From: Coriaria nepalensis
Taxonomy: Eukaryota; Streptophyta; Magnoliopsida; Cucurbitales; Coriariaceae
Reading direction: 5' to 3'
Assembly (NCBI GenBank): GCA_027186245.1
Contig: CP114487.1
Location: forward strand, 11,651,001 to 11,715,000
DNA: 64,000 nucleotides
The notes under the pieces were generated by a model, which saw nothing but the letters and a program-made list of their open reading frames with translations, was not told the origin of the DNA and did not search any database. Made by a program: the position numbers and the translations under genes. This document shows positions 12,359 through 24,917 of the stretch, in pieces (within the stretch, counting starts at the first letter, position 1; every line of letters begins with the position of its first letter).

Positions 12359-13481
12359 ATGTCTCGTGTGTATGTTGGAAACTTGGATCCAAGAGTTACT
12401 GAGCGAGAACTTGAAGATGAATTTCGTGTATTTGGTGTTATAAGGAGGTAGGGAAATTTTTTTTTTTTGGGTCATTATTATTCTTGAAAGGGAGGGGGGA
12501 GGGGGATTGGGCGATAATCATCATTTAGTTTTTCTGACTATGTTTTCGTTGCAGTGTATGGGTTGCAAGAAGACCCCCAGGCTATGCGTTTATTGATTTT
12601 GATGACTCTAGAGATGCGAAGGATGCAATCCATGAATTAGATGGTACGCATTTCTTTTTTAATAATTTACTGTAATTATGTTTATTGGTAATGCCTTCGG
12701 TGTCTTCTATGAAAGTCTCGTAATTGATTGTGACCGGTTTCATATTTGTTGTTTGCACAAGTTTGTTCCATTACAATTATTCCTGGTTTTATGATATTTC
12801 ACGGTAACCAACTCGTGTGTTTCTTGAGCAGGGAAGAATGGTTGGAGAGTTGAGCTCTCTCACAACTCTAGGGGTGGTGGTGGGGGGGGTGGGCGTGGAG
12901 GAGGCCGTGGCCGTTCTGGTGGTTCTGACTTGAAATGCTATGAGTGTGGTGAGCCTGGACATTTTGCCCGCGAATGTAGGTCTCGTGGTGGTTCTGGAAG
13001 AGTTCGTAGCCGTAGTCCCAGATATCGCAGAAGTCCAAGCTATGGTCGCAGGTAAGAAGTCTTGAGTTTGAAACAAGGTTTTCTACTGAAATATGTCGCA
13101 TTCATTTCCTGGCTTACTTGTTGCTATAAAGCAGGAGTTACAGTCCTCGTGGGCGCTCTCCAGCACGCAGGAGTTTGTCACCTCGTGGACGCAGCTATAG
13201 CAGATCGCCACCATACCGTGGCCGTGAGGAGGTGCCTTATGCCAATGGGTGAGGCTGCTTGTACATGATTCTTGAACTATTTGGTGGAGGAGCTTTCTTA
13301 TTTATTCAGAGTAGTTATCCATTTCATGTTCATTGAATTAAGGGTCGAAAGTTTTATCATACCTGTGTATGCACATGCTGGAAATGGATTGTGGGATTAG
13401 AGACATCCATTTATTGATGAAATATTCAATGGTTTTTTGTACAGAAATGGCTTAAGGGATCGGCGTCGAAGCAGGAGCTGA
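12359..13481 (+). CDS. RSZ22: SR splicing factor RSZ22/RSZ21 (RRM + zinc knuckle + RS domain)
   Basis: Five coding exons (12359-12447, 12555-12643, 12832-13051, 13135-13248, 13445-13481) join in phase to 182 residues. The order is: N-terminal RRM starting [19 protein letters not shown] with the RNP-1-like segment [11 protein letters not shown]; a Gly/Arg hinge of about 16 residues; one CCHC zinc knuckle, [14 protein letters not shown]; then an Arg/Ser-rich tail with [13 protein letters not shown] and a final RRRSRS. This is the plant RSZ subfamily, orthologous to human SRSF7 (9G8). It binds pre-mRNA and the U1 snRNP to help select splice sites, in nuclear speckles. Length (182 against roughly 187-200 in Arabidopsis) and position beside an At4g31570-like and a CSLC5-like gene support RSZ22 (At4g31580). 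RSZ21 is the alternative, since the two differ little. Confidence 0.95.
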
Positions 13482-15182
13482 TTATTGTAGACTATTGTAA
13501 CCTGGCTTTGTTAAGAGGTTTACTGCGATTGAGTGTGTTTTATGTGCTTGGACTTCAGTACGAGTCTGTTTAAACTGGGGAGCGTCCTGAGCCTCTACTT
13601 TTGGATTTGGATAAGTCCTTTCTATCTTTAATTTGAATTACTTTCTATTATTGTGGTTTGTTAGTCATAATATAGAGATCTTATGTTATCATTATGAATC
13701 TGTTAGGTCAAGATATATGATTATAGCTGCTAAAGACCTATGCTTTTTTTTTTCTTGAGGTGTCGTCGGGTTCGGCTTCACTGCTTTTGTGACTGCTCTG
13801 CTTCACTGCTTTTCTGATTCTGCTCTGCCCTACTATGTGATCTTCAATTTGAATGGTTGTGGGTCCCAACCGGCTACAACTCTAGATGCTTCTATTTGAT
13901 TGAACCTCTGATGTCGTAATGCGCCTTCTTTATTATCTAGTGGAATTGTTTATATTTTTACTTGGGAGTTGAGGAGCTGCATGGAACACTTATTGTAGGT
14001 AATATGTATCTGCTCCGATGGAGAGAAGTAGCTTTGGCTTACTTTTTCATCCATTTTTCTTTGAAAGAAAAACTTCTATTTTTGAATGGGGAGTGGTTGT
14101 AGCTATAGGTTGTAAGCCTTATAATCTGCCATTCTTTTGATACCTAAGTCATGAGAATTGCATCAGTCTTGAAACGTGACTTGTAAGTTCGACCACATTC
14201 TAAATGATCATCTTTTCCTCCTAACCCCATAAAACTTATCTTTCATCAATTTAATGGATAACCTGTGGTACTTACACCTTGACTAGACATGGCGGTATTG
14301 TTACCTACAAGATGAGTAGGTTCTTCCTTCCGAGAGGCTAGTGGAATTAACTGCAGTTACTAATTGGATATCGATACATATGTTTTTTGGGTTTCATGGA
14401 ATCTGTACAACTCTTGCAGACTCTTTATAGGTTGTACCCCCTTTTCTGGGTAAATGATAAAAACGTTTTCTGTGTAGATTGTATTTTTTCCCCTTTCTAA
14501 ATGATAAAACTTTCTGTGATGTTTGATGGTTTTGGTGCTTCTGGGGGTTTTGTTTTTTCTCTTCAGGTTATATGTTAGCGTTGTTGGATAGTTATTTATT
14601 ACAAATTGTCATCACCTAGAGCATCAATGAAGCCTCTCTCTACCTGTATGCCTTTTAACTTCATCTGATACCCGACTAATACTTCTTTTTTATATACCAG
14701 ACATATTTAGGTAGTTCGGAATTAAGTTAAGTTCTGTCCTATTTTAATTAATGTGTTAAATAATTATTGGTGGATCAAATTAAATAAGAGGAACTAGGTG
14801 ATACTTAAAAAGATGACTACAATCTTATCGAGTTGAAAAGATTTTTTCACTCCATAGTCTCCGGCACAAAAAGTATACTGCGGTTGTCATACCCTTTGTT
14901 AACCGGGTAGAGCATTATTGCGTAGTGTCTCCGGATCGTTTGTCATAATGACCAATCATTCGCTCGTAAAGATTTGTTTTTTGTTGTATGATGGGGTCTC
15001 ATGGAGAAGGTCCACACCATTCAGATTCATGTGCATGAATCGGGAGTGTACACCATCATATTTCTACGAGATGCGATGTCATATGTGCGACCTCAAAGGT
15101 TTTGCTGGTAACCTGTCAAATCCAGTAAGAGAGATACTTTGTAGGGCAAACCAAGACAATCTTTGGTGGAAAAGGAACGAAC

Positions 15183-15219
15183 ATTTTTTATTTTTTATTT
15201 TTTATTTTTTATTTTTTCA
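15183..15219. repeat. ATTTTTT tandem repeat
   Basis: About five copies of a 7-bp A-T6 unit. A simple low-complexity repeat with no gene context. Confidence 0.85.
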
Positions 15220-15985
15220 TTTTTATATTGTCCCCAAACTAGCAGCTATCACCATTAAACCAGATTCAGTATATGCCACAAAAGATCCCATCTTTTTTTT
15301 TTTTTTCAGTATATAATTATAGTAGGACAAGGGAGTGAAAAGTAGTGACCCAAAAAACTCATCCACCACCACTAGAAAATGGAAATACACTTTCCCTTTC
15401 CATCCCCATATAATAGTTGCTGCCGACACAAACATTGTAGTGGAAGTGAGGAGCAGAGGAGTGTTTCTCTTAGATTAAGCCGAAACAGAGTGGTTTCCTT
15501 TTCTATACAGAGGAATGCGACTTGTCCAAGAAAAACGAAGCAACATGGCCATCAAAACAGAAGGACAAAGAAACCCGAAAGTGATTGGCTCCTTCCCACA
15601 AAAACCATAATATTTCTCTACTTTTAGATGCCAATTTATTACACCAAAGCAAGAATCAGTGGCAACAATGTAACAAATATAGAGAGAATTGAGTATTATC
15701 CTCTCCTCCTCCTACCTCTAAACAAACACCGAAACAATATTTTTTAGAAGTTATGTAAGATAAAACAATCATCAATAGCCCTATTCTATCAGAAACAAGT
15801 AAAAATGAAAACTCTTCGAAGACTTTACATTATACAACCAAAATATAGAACACATAAAAATTCAAATTTTATTCAATCTGAACGTACCTGCTTCGACCAA
15901 ATTTCAGTAACGATAATATCCGTATCGCATTGGGCTGAATCCAAGGCAAATGTGTATCTTCATTAATAAATTAAAATCCCATCCA

Positions 15986-15988
<3 letters not shown>

Positions 15989-16028
<40 letters not shown>
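15989..16028. repeat. (AT)n microsatellite in the CSLC5 3' flank
   Basis: About 20 AT dinucleotides, broken once by GT, ending a few bases before the CSLC5 stop codon on the minus strand. It therefore lies in the first bases of the predicted CSLC5 3' UTR. Confidence 0.9.
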
Positions 16029-16031
16029 CAT

Positions 16032-18729
16032 CTAGCTCATTTGCTCCCCAATTAGATCCAGACCCACAAGAAGAAAAGTCATCCCTTGGAAAAGCAAGAA
16101 GTAAAAATGAACCCCTTGCGCTGCTAGAAGGCTTCTAACTGAAGCCGTCAATAAAAGAAATGCAAGAGCGAGCTCCTTCTTGTATATCTTGTTAACTTTC
16201 TTAGCATGCTTAGCTGCTACTTCTTTCTGTTCTTTCAAGCAGCTCAATTCAGAAAGCTCGCTTTCTGAAGAACCTCTATAAATCTGAGGTTGGTTCATTA
16301 TCTTGGAATCTCTTTCAGCAGCAGCAAGTAAATCAGATTCTGAAGAACGGCCAGCTTTTTTGGTCACAATCCACTCATAAGAGCTACCCAATTGGAACAA
16401 TCCGGAAACCATAGCATTGAATTTGGTTACGGACATTGTGTTTTCAAATAAGAGGTAAGGGACGATAAAAGGGAAGGATTTTGGAGCAGGGAGAATATTG
16501 AGAAATGACATGAAAACAGGTATGTAACAAATTACCCAAATGGGCAGCTCAGCTTCTGGGACAAACATTGTTAGAGGAAGAATTATGCAGAACAATGTGA
16601 AAGAATAGAATGGGAGGATTAGTTTCCTTAATAGAAAGAATAGTAGTATCAAATTCGCTTTCTTCCATGCTGATATCTGCATTATTAATAAAGATTGTTA
16701 AACCCTTGAGGCCTTTTTTCTCTCTCTCTCAAGTACAAATCAAGAGTTTATTATTATACCTTCGAAGTTATAATAGCAGGAAGACATAACCGAAAAAGTT
16801 GCATAGGGCCAGAATGCCAACGATGTTGCTGCTTTCTATAAGCTTCATATGATTCAGGTACTTCACAGAAGACCTGAAAGTTTTTTTACATTTACCAAGT
16901 CTCAAGTTCTTATATCAAATTGAAAAGGATAAGGTCGGAATTCTAGCCTTACCTGAACGTCGTTGAGATAGATGAATTTCCAGCCGTTAAGGTGGGCTCT
17001 AACAGCTATGTCCATATCCTCTACAGTTGTCCTTTCGAGCCACCCGCCCGACTCCTCTAGAGCTTTGATTCTCCAAACCCCGGCCGTTCCATTGAAACCG
17101 AAGAAATTAAGGAATACTCCATTGACCTGTTGTTCCACCTCAAAGTGGAAACAGAGGTTTATGTTTTGGAGCCGAGTCAACAAGTTCTCCTCCTTGTTCA
17201 CAAAAGCCCATCTAGCTTGAACCAATCCTAAATCCGGTTTGTCCTGTAAAAACCAAAAAGAGATGAAAACAGTAATAAATTCATAATTTTTGTTGTTGAA
17301 AGATTCCTTTCTTTGTGTTGTCTGAAGTTGAGACCTTGAAATGAGGCACAGTTTGCTTAAGGAAATCTGGGTTAGGTTGAAAATCAGCATCAAAGATTGC
17401 AACGAACTCAAAACCTTTGACGTAATCACAGCTCATAGCGGACTTGAGATTCCCAGCTTTGTAACCAGTTCTTACTAAACGATGCCTATAGATTATGTTA
17501 ACACCCTTTTGGCTCCATTTATTAACCTCTGACTTAATTAACCATTGGATGCTCTCATCATCGGAATCATCTAGAACTTGAATGAGCAAATTGTCCTTTG
17601 GCCAATCAAGTTGGCAACAGGCCGATATAGATTGCTCATATACCTGAAATAACACGAGGCGAAAGCTCAATAAACAATTAAACATAAAAAAGAAGGAAGC
17701 ATTTTTTTAGGTTGTTTTTCTTTCCTTTTGAAAAGTGATTGATACCTTTTAACCTTAAATATACTACTTATAACAGTAAGTTGTAATATCAGGAAAGCTA
17801 CAAGAGATTTTTCCACTATGTAACTAGTTCTTTTCACTTGGTTCTAAAAAAAATTGTCATTTTCATACTACTTAATTCTCTGATTTACTTCTACTTAGAA
17901 GCACCCATAATATAAAAAGCAGGGCACCAAACAAATAATATAACAAAATGAAGAGAAGAAGTTGTAACAATTAATTTACCTCTCTCTCATTACACATAGG
18001 AATTTGAACAAGAACCATTGGATGCTCATACCCTGTTTTCTTCTCAATATCATTCAACTTGAAGAGATCCTCATCTATCCTGGGCTTAATCTTCTTATAC
18101 TTGATCCACAAGCAACCTAAGCTAAGCACCATGCGATCCAAGGACTGAATAAGAAACAGAGCAACACAAAACCGAGAGAGTGATTGAATGACGCGAGCAA
18201 TGTAATCAGCCCGAAAATTTAACCAAGCAATATAGATTGTATGGAGCAGTCCTTGAAAATCAGAAGCTTGAGGTATAATTATGATATGCAGATTGGAGGG
18301 GTTGTGCAAATAATGCCACCCTTCAAAATAAGCAACCACTTCAAAACTGAGAGTTGCTAATGAAGCGATTAAAAAGACTCTAATGACCCCAAAAAGCAAT
18401 TTCCCTCTGCCCAATTTGCCACTCTCCATGGCAACTCCTTGCCTGTAGATCAACCTTTTCTTAATGGTTCCAAGTAAAGACCAGAGAAGGGAAATGAGCC
18501 AGGTTATGCAACCGACAGCTCTATGAGCCTTGAGAAGAAGAACCCACGTGACTTGCTTCGCGTTTTTGCCACGGTTCTTTTCCACCGGTCGGAATGCGGC
18601 GTCGGCGCCGGCGATTTCCACCACTGAGAAAGTGGGTTTCTCCATTTTCACTATAACGGGTACTGTTCCTCCTCCCTTTTGGCTACCATCTTTGCTCCAC
18701 CAGCTGGAGAAATCCAATCTAGGAGCCAT
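16032..18729 (-). CDS. CSLC5: Xyloglucan glucan synthase, cellulose synthase-like C5
   Basis: Five exons on the minus strand (17980-18729, 17335-17643, 16953-17243, 16760-16873, 16032-16676), all phase 0, encode 702 residues. CSLC proteins are Golgi multi-pass GT2 enzymes that polymerise the beta-1,4-glucan backbone of xyloglucan from UDP-glucose. The processive GT2 signature is complete: DDSDD at 275-279, FDADF with Asp 335 and 337, VEDMD near 428-432, and QQHRW at 465-469. Hydrophobic segments flank the catalytic domain: two or more before residue 220, and several in the last exon, ending in [10 protein letters not shown]. The start [14 protein letters not shown] and the tail match the CSLC5 branch more closely than CSLC4 or CSLC12. 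The RSZ22 neighbour, as at At4g31580-At4g31590, agrees. No lesion seen. Confidence 0.95.
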
Positions 18730-20896
18730 TTTTTTTTTCTTTTAACTCGTTAGACGTGTTATATAGGTAGCTCAAAATCTTCAGAAAAACAAAGTAAAAA
18801 AAAAAAAAGAGAGATAAAGGAGGGGATCACTAAATAAAGAAAGAAGCAAGACCCACTTTGGAAATCTTAGATCTTGCCTTTTCCATTATTACAGATAAAA
18901 AATGCAGACAGGGAAAAGGGAGTGAAGAAGAAGAAAGTGTTTGTATTATTATGGCGAGCCAGAGAGAGAAAGAGAGACTAGAAGAAAACAACACATTTAA
19001 ATCCAAGCATTGGGAAGAAAAAAAGGAAGATATAATGAGAGGAAGAAGGGCATTAGAAGAGGTTGTAATAAGAAGAAGGAGAAGAAGAAGCAGAAGAAGG
19101 CAAGCCCCTTCTCCACATTGTCCAGACTCCAGGTGGGTCTACTAGTCACGCAATCCAAACAAAACAAACTCAACCCCTTCTTTGTCCACTTACCCCTCCC
19201 CTCCCCTCCCTCCTCATCTCATATCTACTGTCCTCTTACCAGAAAATACAACTCAAGAGACAGAGAGAGAGAGAGACTTGACAGAGTTGGAACAGATTAA
19301 AGAAAAGTAATATGACTCAAACATCAAGGTTGTTGCTTGAAATTGGATAGTCGAGAGAGAAGTAGAAGATAATTGGCATATATGCTCACTGGGATTATTG
19401 TACATTACTTAAAAATTAGAGTAAGCTTAGTGTAAAAAAAGTGTGTAAATGATCATAAGTAATCCTATAATCCTTTTTTCTATTCCTTTTTTTTTTTTTA
19501 CTCTCTGTTTGCAGGAGCAGGACAGCAAGCAAGAGAATATTCTTTTGTTCTTCCACTCTGTCTTGTTACTGATTTCTCCGATCTCCGAACCCTTCTCTTA
19601 CCATTTACCAAGACATTTAGAAATATTATTCCTAATAATCAAATGCTATTTATATATATATATATTTCATAAATTAAACACTTAATTACAATTTTACATT
19701 TTCTACAACTCAAGATAATAATTGTGGTAGTATAAAGATTATAATGGACCCAGAAAGTGACCAAAAAGTGCTTTCGGCTTGATTGTGTCAAAGCGTAATG
19801 AATGGCAACCATACAATAAATGTATATATATATATATATTTTTTTTTTTTTTATTATTTTTAAATTTTTTTATAATTATTATTCTTTTTTAAGTACACAA
19901 CTACTCTCACAAGTCCTGCCTCTCTATGGGTTTAGATTCAATAAATATTTTTTCAACTAAAACATTTAATAATCAACAACCCTTCATCGTCGACATCAAG
20001 GGCTAGTCATGAAAAGATGGTACAATTTTAAATGAAAAGGAAAGATATCAAATTAATAAAACCATAGAAAACAAAAACATGTGATGCTTGGTGCAATGCA
20101 TGAACAAACAAACACACATGGAAATTTCAAACTAAATGGAGACACAGAGGTAGCCCTGTTGTGTTCCTGTGTCTGTGTGAGAAATTAATTCAATATCATT
20201 TTTCTTACAAGTTACTACAATGTATGCTTATTGCATATCATTTTCCCCATGCATGAATATCACCCTCTTTTGGAGTAGCTACTCCTCGTAGTTGAGATGG
20301 AACCGCAATTGATATCGGAAAATATTGAGATTGTTTCATTCCAACACCGGAGAGTATCTATTCCAAAAACAACCTAAGATCAAACACTATAACCAGATTC
20401 TTTAGTAGACGGCCATACAAGTAATGTACTAATGCCCTTATCTTAACAGCCCAATTGTTTTGTCGGCTGAAATTTGATGGAGTTCAATTCTAGATAAAAG
20501 GAAAAAAAAAAAGGATACAAGAGGGATTGTAGACCGCCATATACTTGATTTTCCATCTGTTACATTTTTGTATGGAGGAGCACTAAGCCCCAAAATAATG
20601 GTCCTAATTAAGGACTTTTTTGGCTTAGCCAGCAAGAGAGAAGCTACTTTTCCTCCACACCTAGCAAAATAATATCAGGATTTCTAGTCTTTCACATGAA
20701 AATATTTTCATTTTTCTAGAGTACTACAAAATTGCAATTCAGGCAACAACAGTACTCTCGCAAAATCAATGCCAAATCAATTGACTAAAAAAAGCCAACG
20801 TTACCATTCCAAAATCTAGGATAACTCAAGAAGGAAGTAATTTGATATATGACTCCGATTTGATGCCAAGACATTTTTTTCCCAATTGGGTCGTTT
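18730..20896. other. CSLC5 upstream region and 3' flank of the SURP/CID gene
   Basis: No gene seen. The CSLC5 side has a T-rich leader on the + strand and a strongly purine-rich stretch (about 18850-19110, many GAA, AGAAG and GAGA motifs on +), which could bind GAGA-type BPC factors but may be only low-complexity sequence. A TATATA at 18759-18765 sits too close to the start codon to be a convincing TATA box. The region from about 20400 to 20896 is probably the 3' UTR of the next minus-strand gene. Confidence 0.5.
18870..19110. repeat. Purine-rich GA/GAA low-complexity tract
   Basis: The + strand is dominated by A and G with repeated AAGAAG, GAGAGA and GGAAGA words, about 150-380 bp upstream of the CSLC5 start. 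Open frames across it encode only Lys/Arg/Glu-rich low-complexity sequence. Confidence 0.7.
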
Positions 20897-23271
20897 TCAC
20901 TTAACAGAGGCTCTTGAACTCAGTGAGGAGTGGTAGTTTGTGCTTCTTTGTTTCCTATAAGAAGTATAAACATCATCATATTGACTTTCCTCCATCGGAT
21001 TGGCTGTTGCGCCAAGCCCTAACCTTCCTGATCCCGATTTCCGATCAACACTTCCATCTGCATAAGTTCCAGTCTCTGGGTCCAACTGGAGGCTCAGGGG
21101 AGGAGGGATACAAGCTCCTCCCTTTCGAACCATAGGCTCCCTCTCATACTCATAATCATCATCGTCATCATCTTTTCTATCAGAATTCATTGGTCCTTCT
21201 GAAGGATTCACTTCACCAATCTCTTTGAAGAATTTGGACATCCTTTCAAGAACTTCAGATGGAGGTACAGTGGATGGAGGGATAACAGTAGGGATATCTA
21301 AAGGGCTCATTGATGAATATGGGACCCCACTACCAATCTGCATTTTTCTGACCATTCCGAGCATAAGACCATAGGCTCCAAAGGGTAAGGTGGCAATTTT
21401 TCAGTTCTATTAGCAGGTTGTTGTTGGTTTGCTGGTTGAACAGAAGGTGGTATAGCCATGGGACCTGAAAAAGAACCAGTAGGGGTTGCGTTTGGAAGGA
21501 ACTGCTGAGGTGATAAAGATGATGGAATGGCTTGTCCAGGGGCCAGATGTTTATCAGGATGATCCATAATGGGAAAACTTGGAGGGGAAGTTAGCTGGTC
21601 AGGCTGCCATGGACGTGTGCTACTGTTGGGTGTATGCAATAGCCCTGCAATGAGAAAAGAGAATAGCTTCATAAGTAGAAAAGCCAGAAAATTGTTTCTT
21701 CAGTTTGTAGGATAAAATGCAAAGATAAAACTAGAAGAGCCGATTGCTATGAAGTGAATGTGCATGTACCCTACAAATCATGAGAGCAAGGTGAGATAAA
21801 AAGGGTAAGGAGGGGAGAGATAAAATTACCTGCAGATGAATCAACTGAACCGGGAAAGTCATTGGATAACCCGTACAAGTTGGGGGTCCACCAGTCATTT
21901 CACCCTCAAGTGTGTGAATAGTATCCTGATCGTAAACCTCTTCGGAAGCCCAGAACTGTACAAGTTTCTGCAATTTTAGCAGATTTTCCTCCTTGATTCG
22001 AGGGTTGTGATGAACCCTCGCAAGCATGGAGCCCATAACCGGTTTGAATGCAAGAGCTTCATTATCGAGGTCATGAGTTTTAGCTCTTCGTGCCAAGCTG
22101 CAGAGTTAGATGGAAACAGTTAAAGAACAGCAAAAGTTGCAAGCAAAAGTCAAGATCTTTACAATGGTTATATAAAAAATATCAATCTGCTTGTCCTAAA
22201 ATATCTGAAAAAAACTTAATGTAAACAGAATTGAGACATACCTCTCAAAAAGAATGTCATTGACAAGGTGTATTATATGAAGTTGCCTCTCCAAATCATC
22301 CATGTTAAATACTATGTCTCTAAGTGCCTCAGCCAGAGCCGGAGCAAAAGGAGATCGCTGCACAAACCAAGTCTTGGCATTTTTAATAGATTCTTTGGCA
22401 CTGGTGAGAATACCAAGCACATTATTGAGCTCCATACCAACATCAGAAGGAAGTGGTCCAAAAAGACCTTCGAAAGATCTTGAAGATGGATCATAGTCCA
22501 GTCTAACATGTGCCCCAAAAGCATGTTGGTGGTGCTGCTGGTCATAGAAAGGTGGAAAAGAAGGTTGATGTATTTGAGAAGCCCCCATCATTGACCCAGA
22601 GGGTCCTAGAGCAGCAGCATTTAGGGGAGGAGCGTTAAGATGAGATTGATTTGGAGGTGGATGCATAATGGGTATAGAAGATGATGGAAAAGGCAGATTA
22701 AAGGACCCACCAAGGGGGGACGAGTAGTTAACCAGAGCCTGTAACAATAGTAACTATGCCCCTCCCCACCAAAGAGGAAACTATAGGCAGGATTATCCTG
22801 TTGCTTTTCCCTTATCATTGCTTCAAATTTAGGGTCATTTTTTGCATTATACTCTATGAGTTTATCAATACGCTTTTGAAGCTCTGGATCTGATGGGGGA
22901 GGAACTGGAGGTGGGGAAACGGAATCATAGGGTCCATGAAAAGGTGAAGGAATGGATGGGGCTAAATGAGGAGCAATGGCAGGTGGAGGTGGCTGTTGTT
23001 GTTGCTGAAGATGAAGAAGGTGGGGATGAGGCGGGTGATGTGGGTGGAGCTGTTGTGGCTGTTGCTGTAATGGGTGATGATAAGGGAATTGTTGCATAGA
23101 AGGATGTGGAGGTAGCATAGGCGGGCCGTGCACTGAGGGAGGAAACTGTTGATGTTGAGAGTGAAATCCAAACTGTTGCTGCTGCTGCTGTTGGATATTA
23201 GCTGCTTGCCGTTGCTGTTGAGCATAGGACATGGCAGAAGCCGCTGCATAGTCATGGACCTGTCGATCCAT
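20897..23271 (-). CDS. SURP (SWAP) + CID domain RNA-processing protein, At4g31200-like, with three frame breaks
   Basis: Three exons on the minus strand (22242-23271, 21830-22097, 20897-21644). The product starts [11 protein letters not shown], then has a Gln/His/Pro-rich region with several Q runs, a SURP/SWAP module at about residues 131-180 ([20 protein letters not shown], then SFLFGG), a Pro-rich linker, a CID (RNA polymerase II CTD-interacting) helical domain with [12 protein letters not shown], and an acidic tail with [12 protein letters not shown] ending in [12 protein letters not shown]. The plan is that of CHERP/SR140-type nuclear spliceosome-associated proteins; the Arabidopsis counterpart is At4g31200. 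The continuous product needs one extra base at each of three homopolymers (+ 22714-22719, 21882-21886, 21380-21385); splice phases agree only with the corrected frames. There are no other stops. It could be a young pseudogene, but uncorrected sequence is at least as likely. Start: the ATG at 23271; the codon just before it is TTG. Confidence 0.85.
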
Positions 23272-24917
23272 CAACTCACAGCCTCGGAGAAAATCTTCAA
23301 TCTACCTCTACACAAACATTGCAAGAAATTACGTTTATATAATTATCTCAGCGAATACAAAAAGGGACTCCGCTTGATAAAATAGTATTCAAGAAATGCT
23401 CTTCAGCATTTTCAATCTTTATACCCAGATTGAATTTTGAGTGTGTAATTATGGATCATGTAGAAACTACACTGAATAATAAATTAACTTGAAAGTCTGC
23501 TCTTTTTTATACCGATCGCTGTAAAATTCGCAACAAGAGCCACAAACAGAAGATTCCGACAAATGGAGTAGGAAGATTTCTTTCCATGGATATATCGTCT
23601 ACCTCGAATTAACTCACACGGCGGTAATAGAGAATGGAAAAACAAAATCAAATCACCAAAATGGGAAGCGGGAAGAGAGAGCACAAACTCACCTGTATTC
23701 TTCTTCTTCTTCTTCTTCTTCTCGATCAGATTTCCAGATGCCTGGAGCTGTGTAGTGTTAGCTATTTAGCTAGGCTATGACTAATATTCCCTCTTCTGAA
23801 GATCGAATTTGGGGCTTAGGGCTTTACCGATTTGTTCGGGGTTTTATTTTTATTGTTATAAGTTGAACATATTATTACATTTATTTAATTCCGGACCCCG
23901 AATCAATAAAAAAAATTCAGATTGATCCCAGCCGTTAAGATTCGCGCCTTTGTAGGGGGCGGCCGGTGGGAATGACCATGGAAGCCTAATGGGAATGGCG
24001 CACTGGTCGCTGGGCCAGGCCTGCTCCGTAGAGAGGATTCTGTGCTTACCCTTCTTACCTGTGCCTACGAAGAAGAGCGGGTGTCCGATTGAGATCCAAC
24101 TATTATAAACTGGAAACCGGAAAGAATCGCTCCTACTCCATCAAGATCGAGACAACATGTATTACCTTCCGTTGAAATTGCAGATCATGTTAATATCAAG
24201 ACAATTATCAGGAAACTGGCTCATAGTTAAACATTTGAATAACCCCAAGTCAAGTTGTTATGTGCACCTATTGATGTTTTGAAGGAACGAGGTGGAGTAT
24301 GTGGTGGGTTCGGGCGATGTGTCATAGCAACATCTGCTCATTGAATCTTTGGAGAAAGTTGGATCGGGTGCTGGAGACCTGGTTGTGTAAAAGTGTTTAG
24401 GCACCAACATGGTGCGCTAATGGTCTAGTTCCAATCTCTTATATGTTCTATTTCAGAAACTTTGTGCCAGAAAATGTGTGGTGTGGATTCAATTATTGTC
24501 AATCAAATTGGAATTTTATGCCGCTATTTATGTCACATTTTAACCGATGGATTAAGTTTAGTCTAAAACCGGCTAAATATATATCGACGAGCATACTTTT
24601 TATCTTCCATATCCATGACACTAAAAATAGTAACATAGCATGCCTTTTATCTTCCCAATAATTCTAAAATCGATAGTTCATAGAACGGTTATATAAAATT
24701 GGATTCACTTGCAAGAGAATCATGTAAATTTATCTCTCTCTATCAAACACTGGAACAAAAAGAAGATGAAAATGAGAAGAAAAAAATGCAAAGGACACGG
24801 CAGCTTATTAAATAATAAATTACTATTTTATTTTTGTCTTAATTTCATGGACAACTGGGGCAAATCAGAAACTGCAGTCCATTACTCCAAAACTGGAGAA
24901 GGAGAAGAGTGAGATGT
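23272..24917. other. 5' region of the SURP/CID gene and intergenic DNA
   Basis: Holds the leader of the SURP/CID gene on the minus strand, with a (TTC)n tract at 23698-23722 (GAA on the sense strand), then AT-rich DNA. Between about 24130 and 24420 short frames are interrupted by stops; I could not identify a source gene. No other feature seen. Confidence 0.45.
23698..23722. repeat. (TTC)n microsatellite
   Basis: About eight TTC triplets in the likely 5' UTR or proximal promoter of the minus-strand SURP/CID gene. Confidence 0.85.

Larger units (their letters stand above)
13482..16031. other. Intergenic region between convergent RSZ22 and CSLC5
   Basis: Holds the RSZ22 3' UTR on the left and the CSLC5 3' UTR on the right (minus strand, probably from about 15700). 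An open frame at 14918-15316 ends in a T-rich repeat and resembles nothing I know, so I do not call it. Otherwise AT-rich and without structure beyond the repeats listed separately. Confidence 0.5.

Noticed and set aside
15183..15219. CRISPR-like or other periodic array
   Set aside because: Simple 7-bp homopolymer-type repeat without spacers; the sequence is nuclear plant DNA.
14918..15316. 132-codon open frame between RSZ22 and CSLC5
   Set aside because: Its tail comes from the ATTTTTT repeat (Phe runs), with no recognisable similarity, no supporting splice signals and convergent genes on both sides.
18759..18765. TATATA as the CSLC5 TATA box
   Set aside because: It would put transcription start essentially at the ATG (18729), leaving no leader; MAPRLDF is the conserved start, so the true promoter is probably further upstream.
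18858..19300. Lys/Arg/Glu-rich open frames upstream of CSLC5
   Set aside because: They arise from a purine-rich low-complexity tract; composition explains the sequence.
20897..23271. Calling the SURP/CID gene a plain pseudogene
   Set aside because: All breaks are single-base losses in homopolymers and everything else is intact, so sequence error cannot be separated from real decay here.
24130..24420. A third degraded gene upstream of the inverted pair
   Set aside because: Short frames such as one with DVLKERGGVCGGFGRC are interrupted by stops and I could not tie them to any family.
24709..24912. Small Lys-rich open frame next to the inverted pair
   Set aside because: No similarity, and its 3' end overlaps the upstream coiled-coil remnant in another frame.
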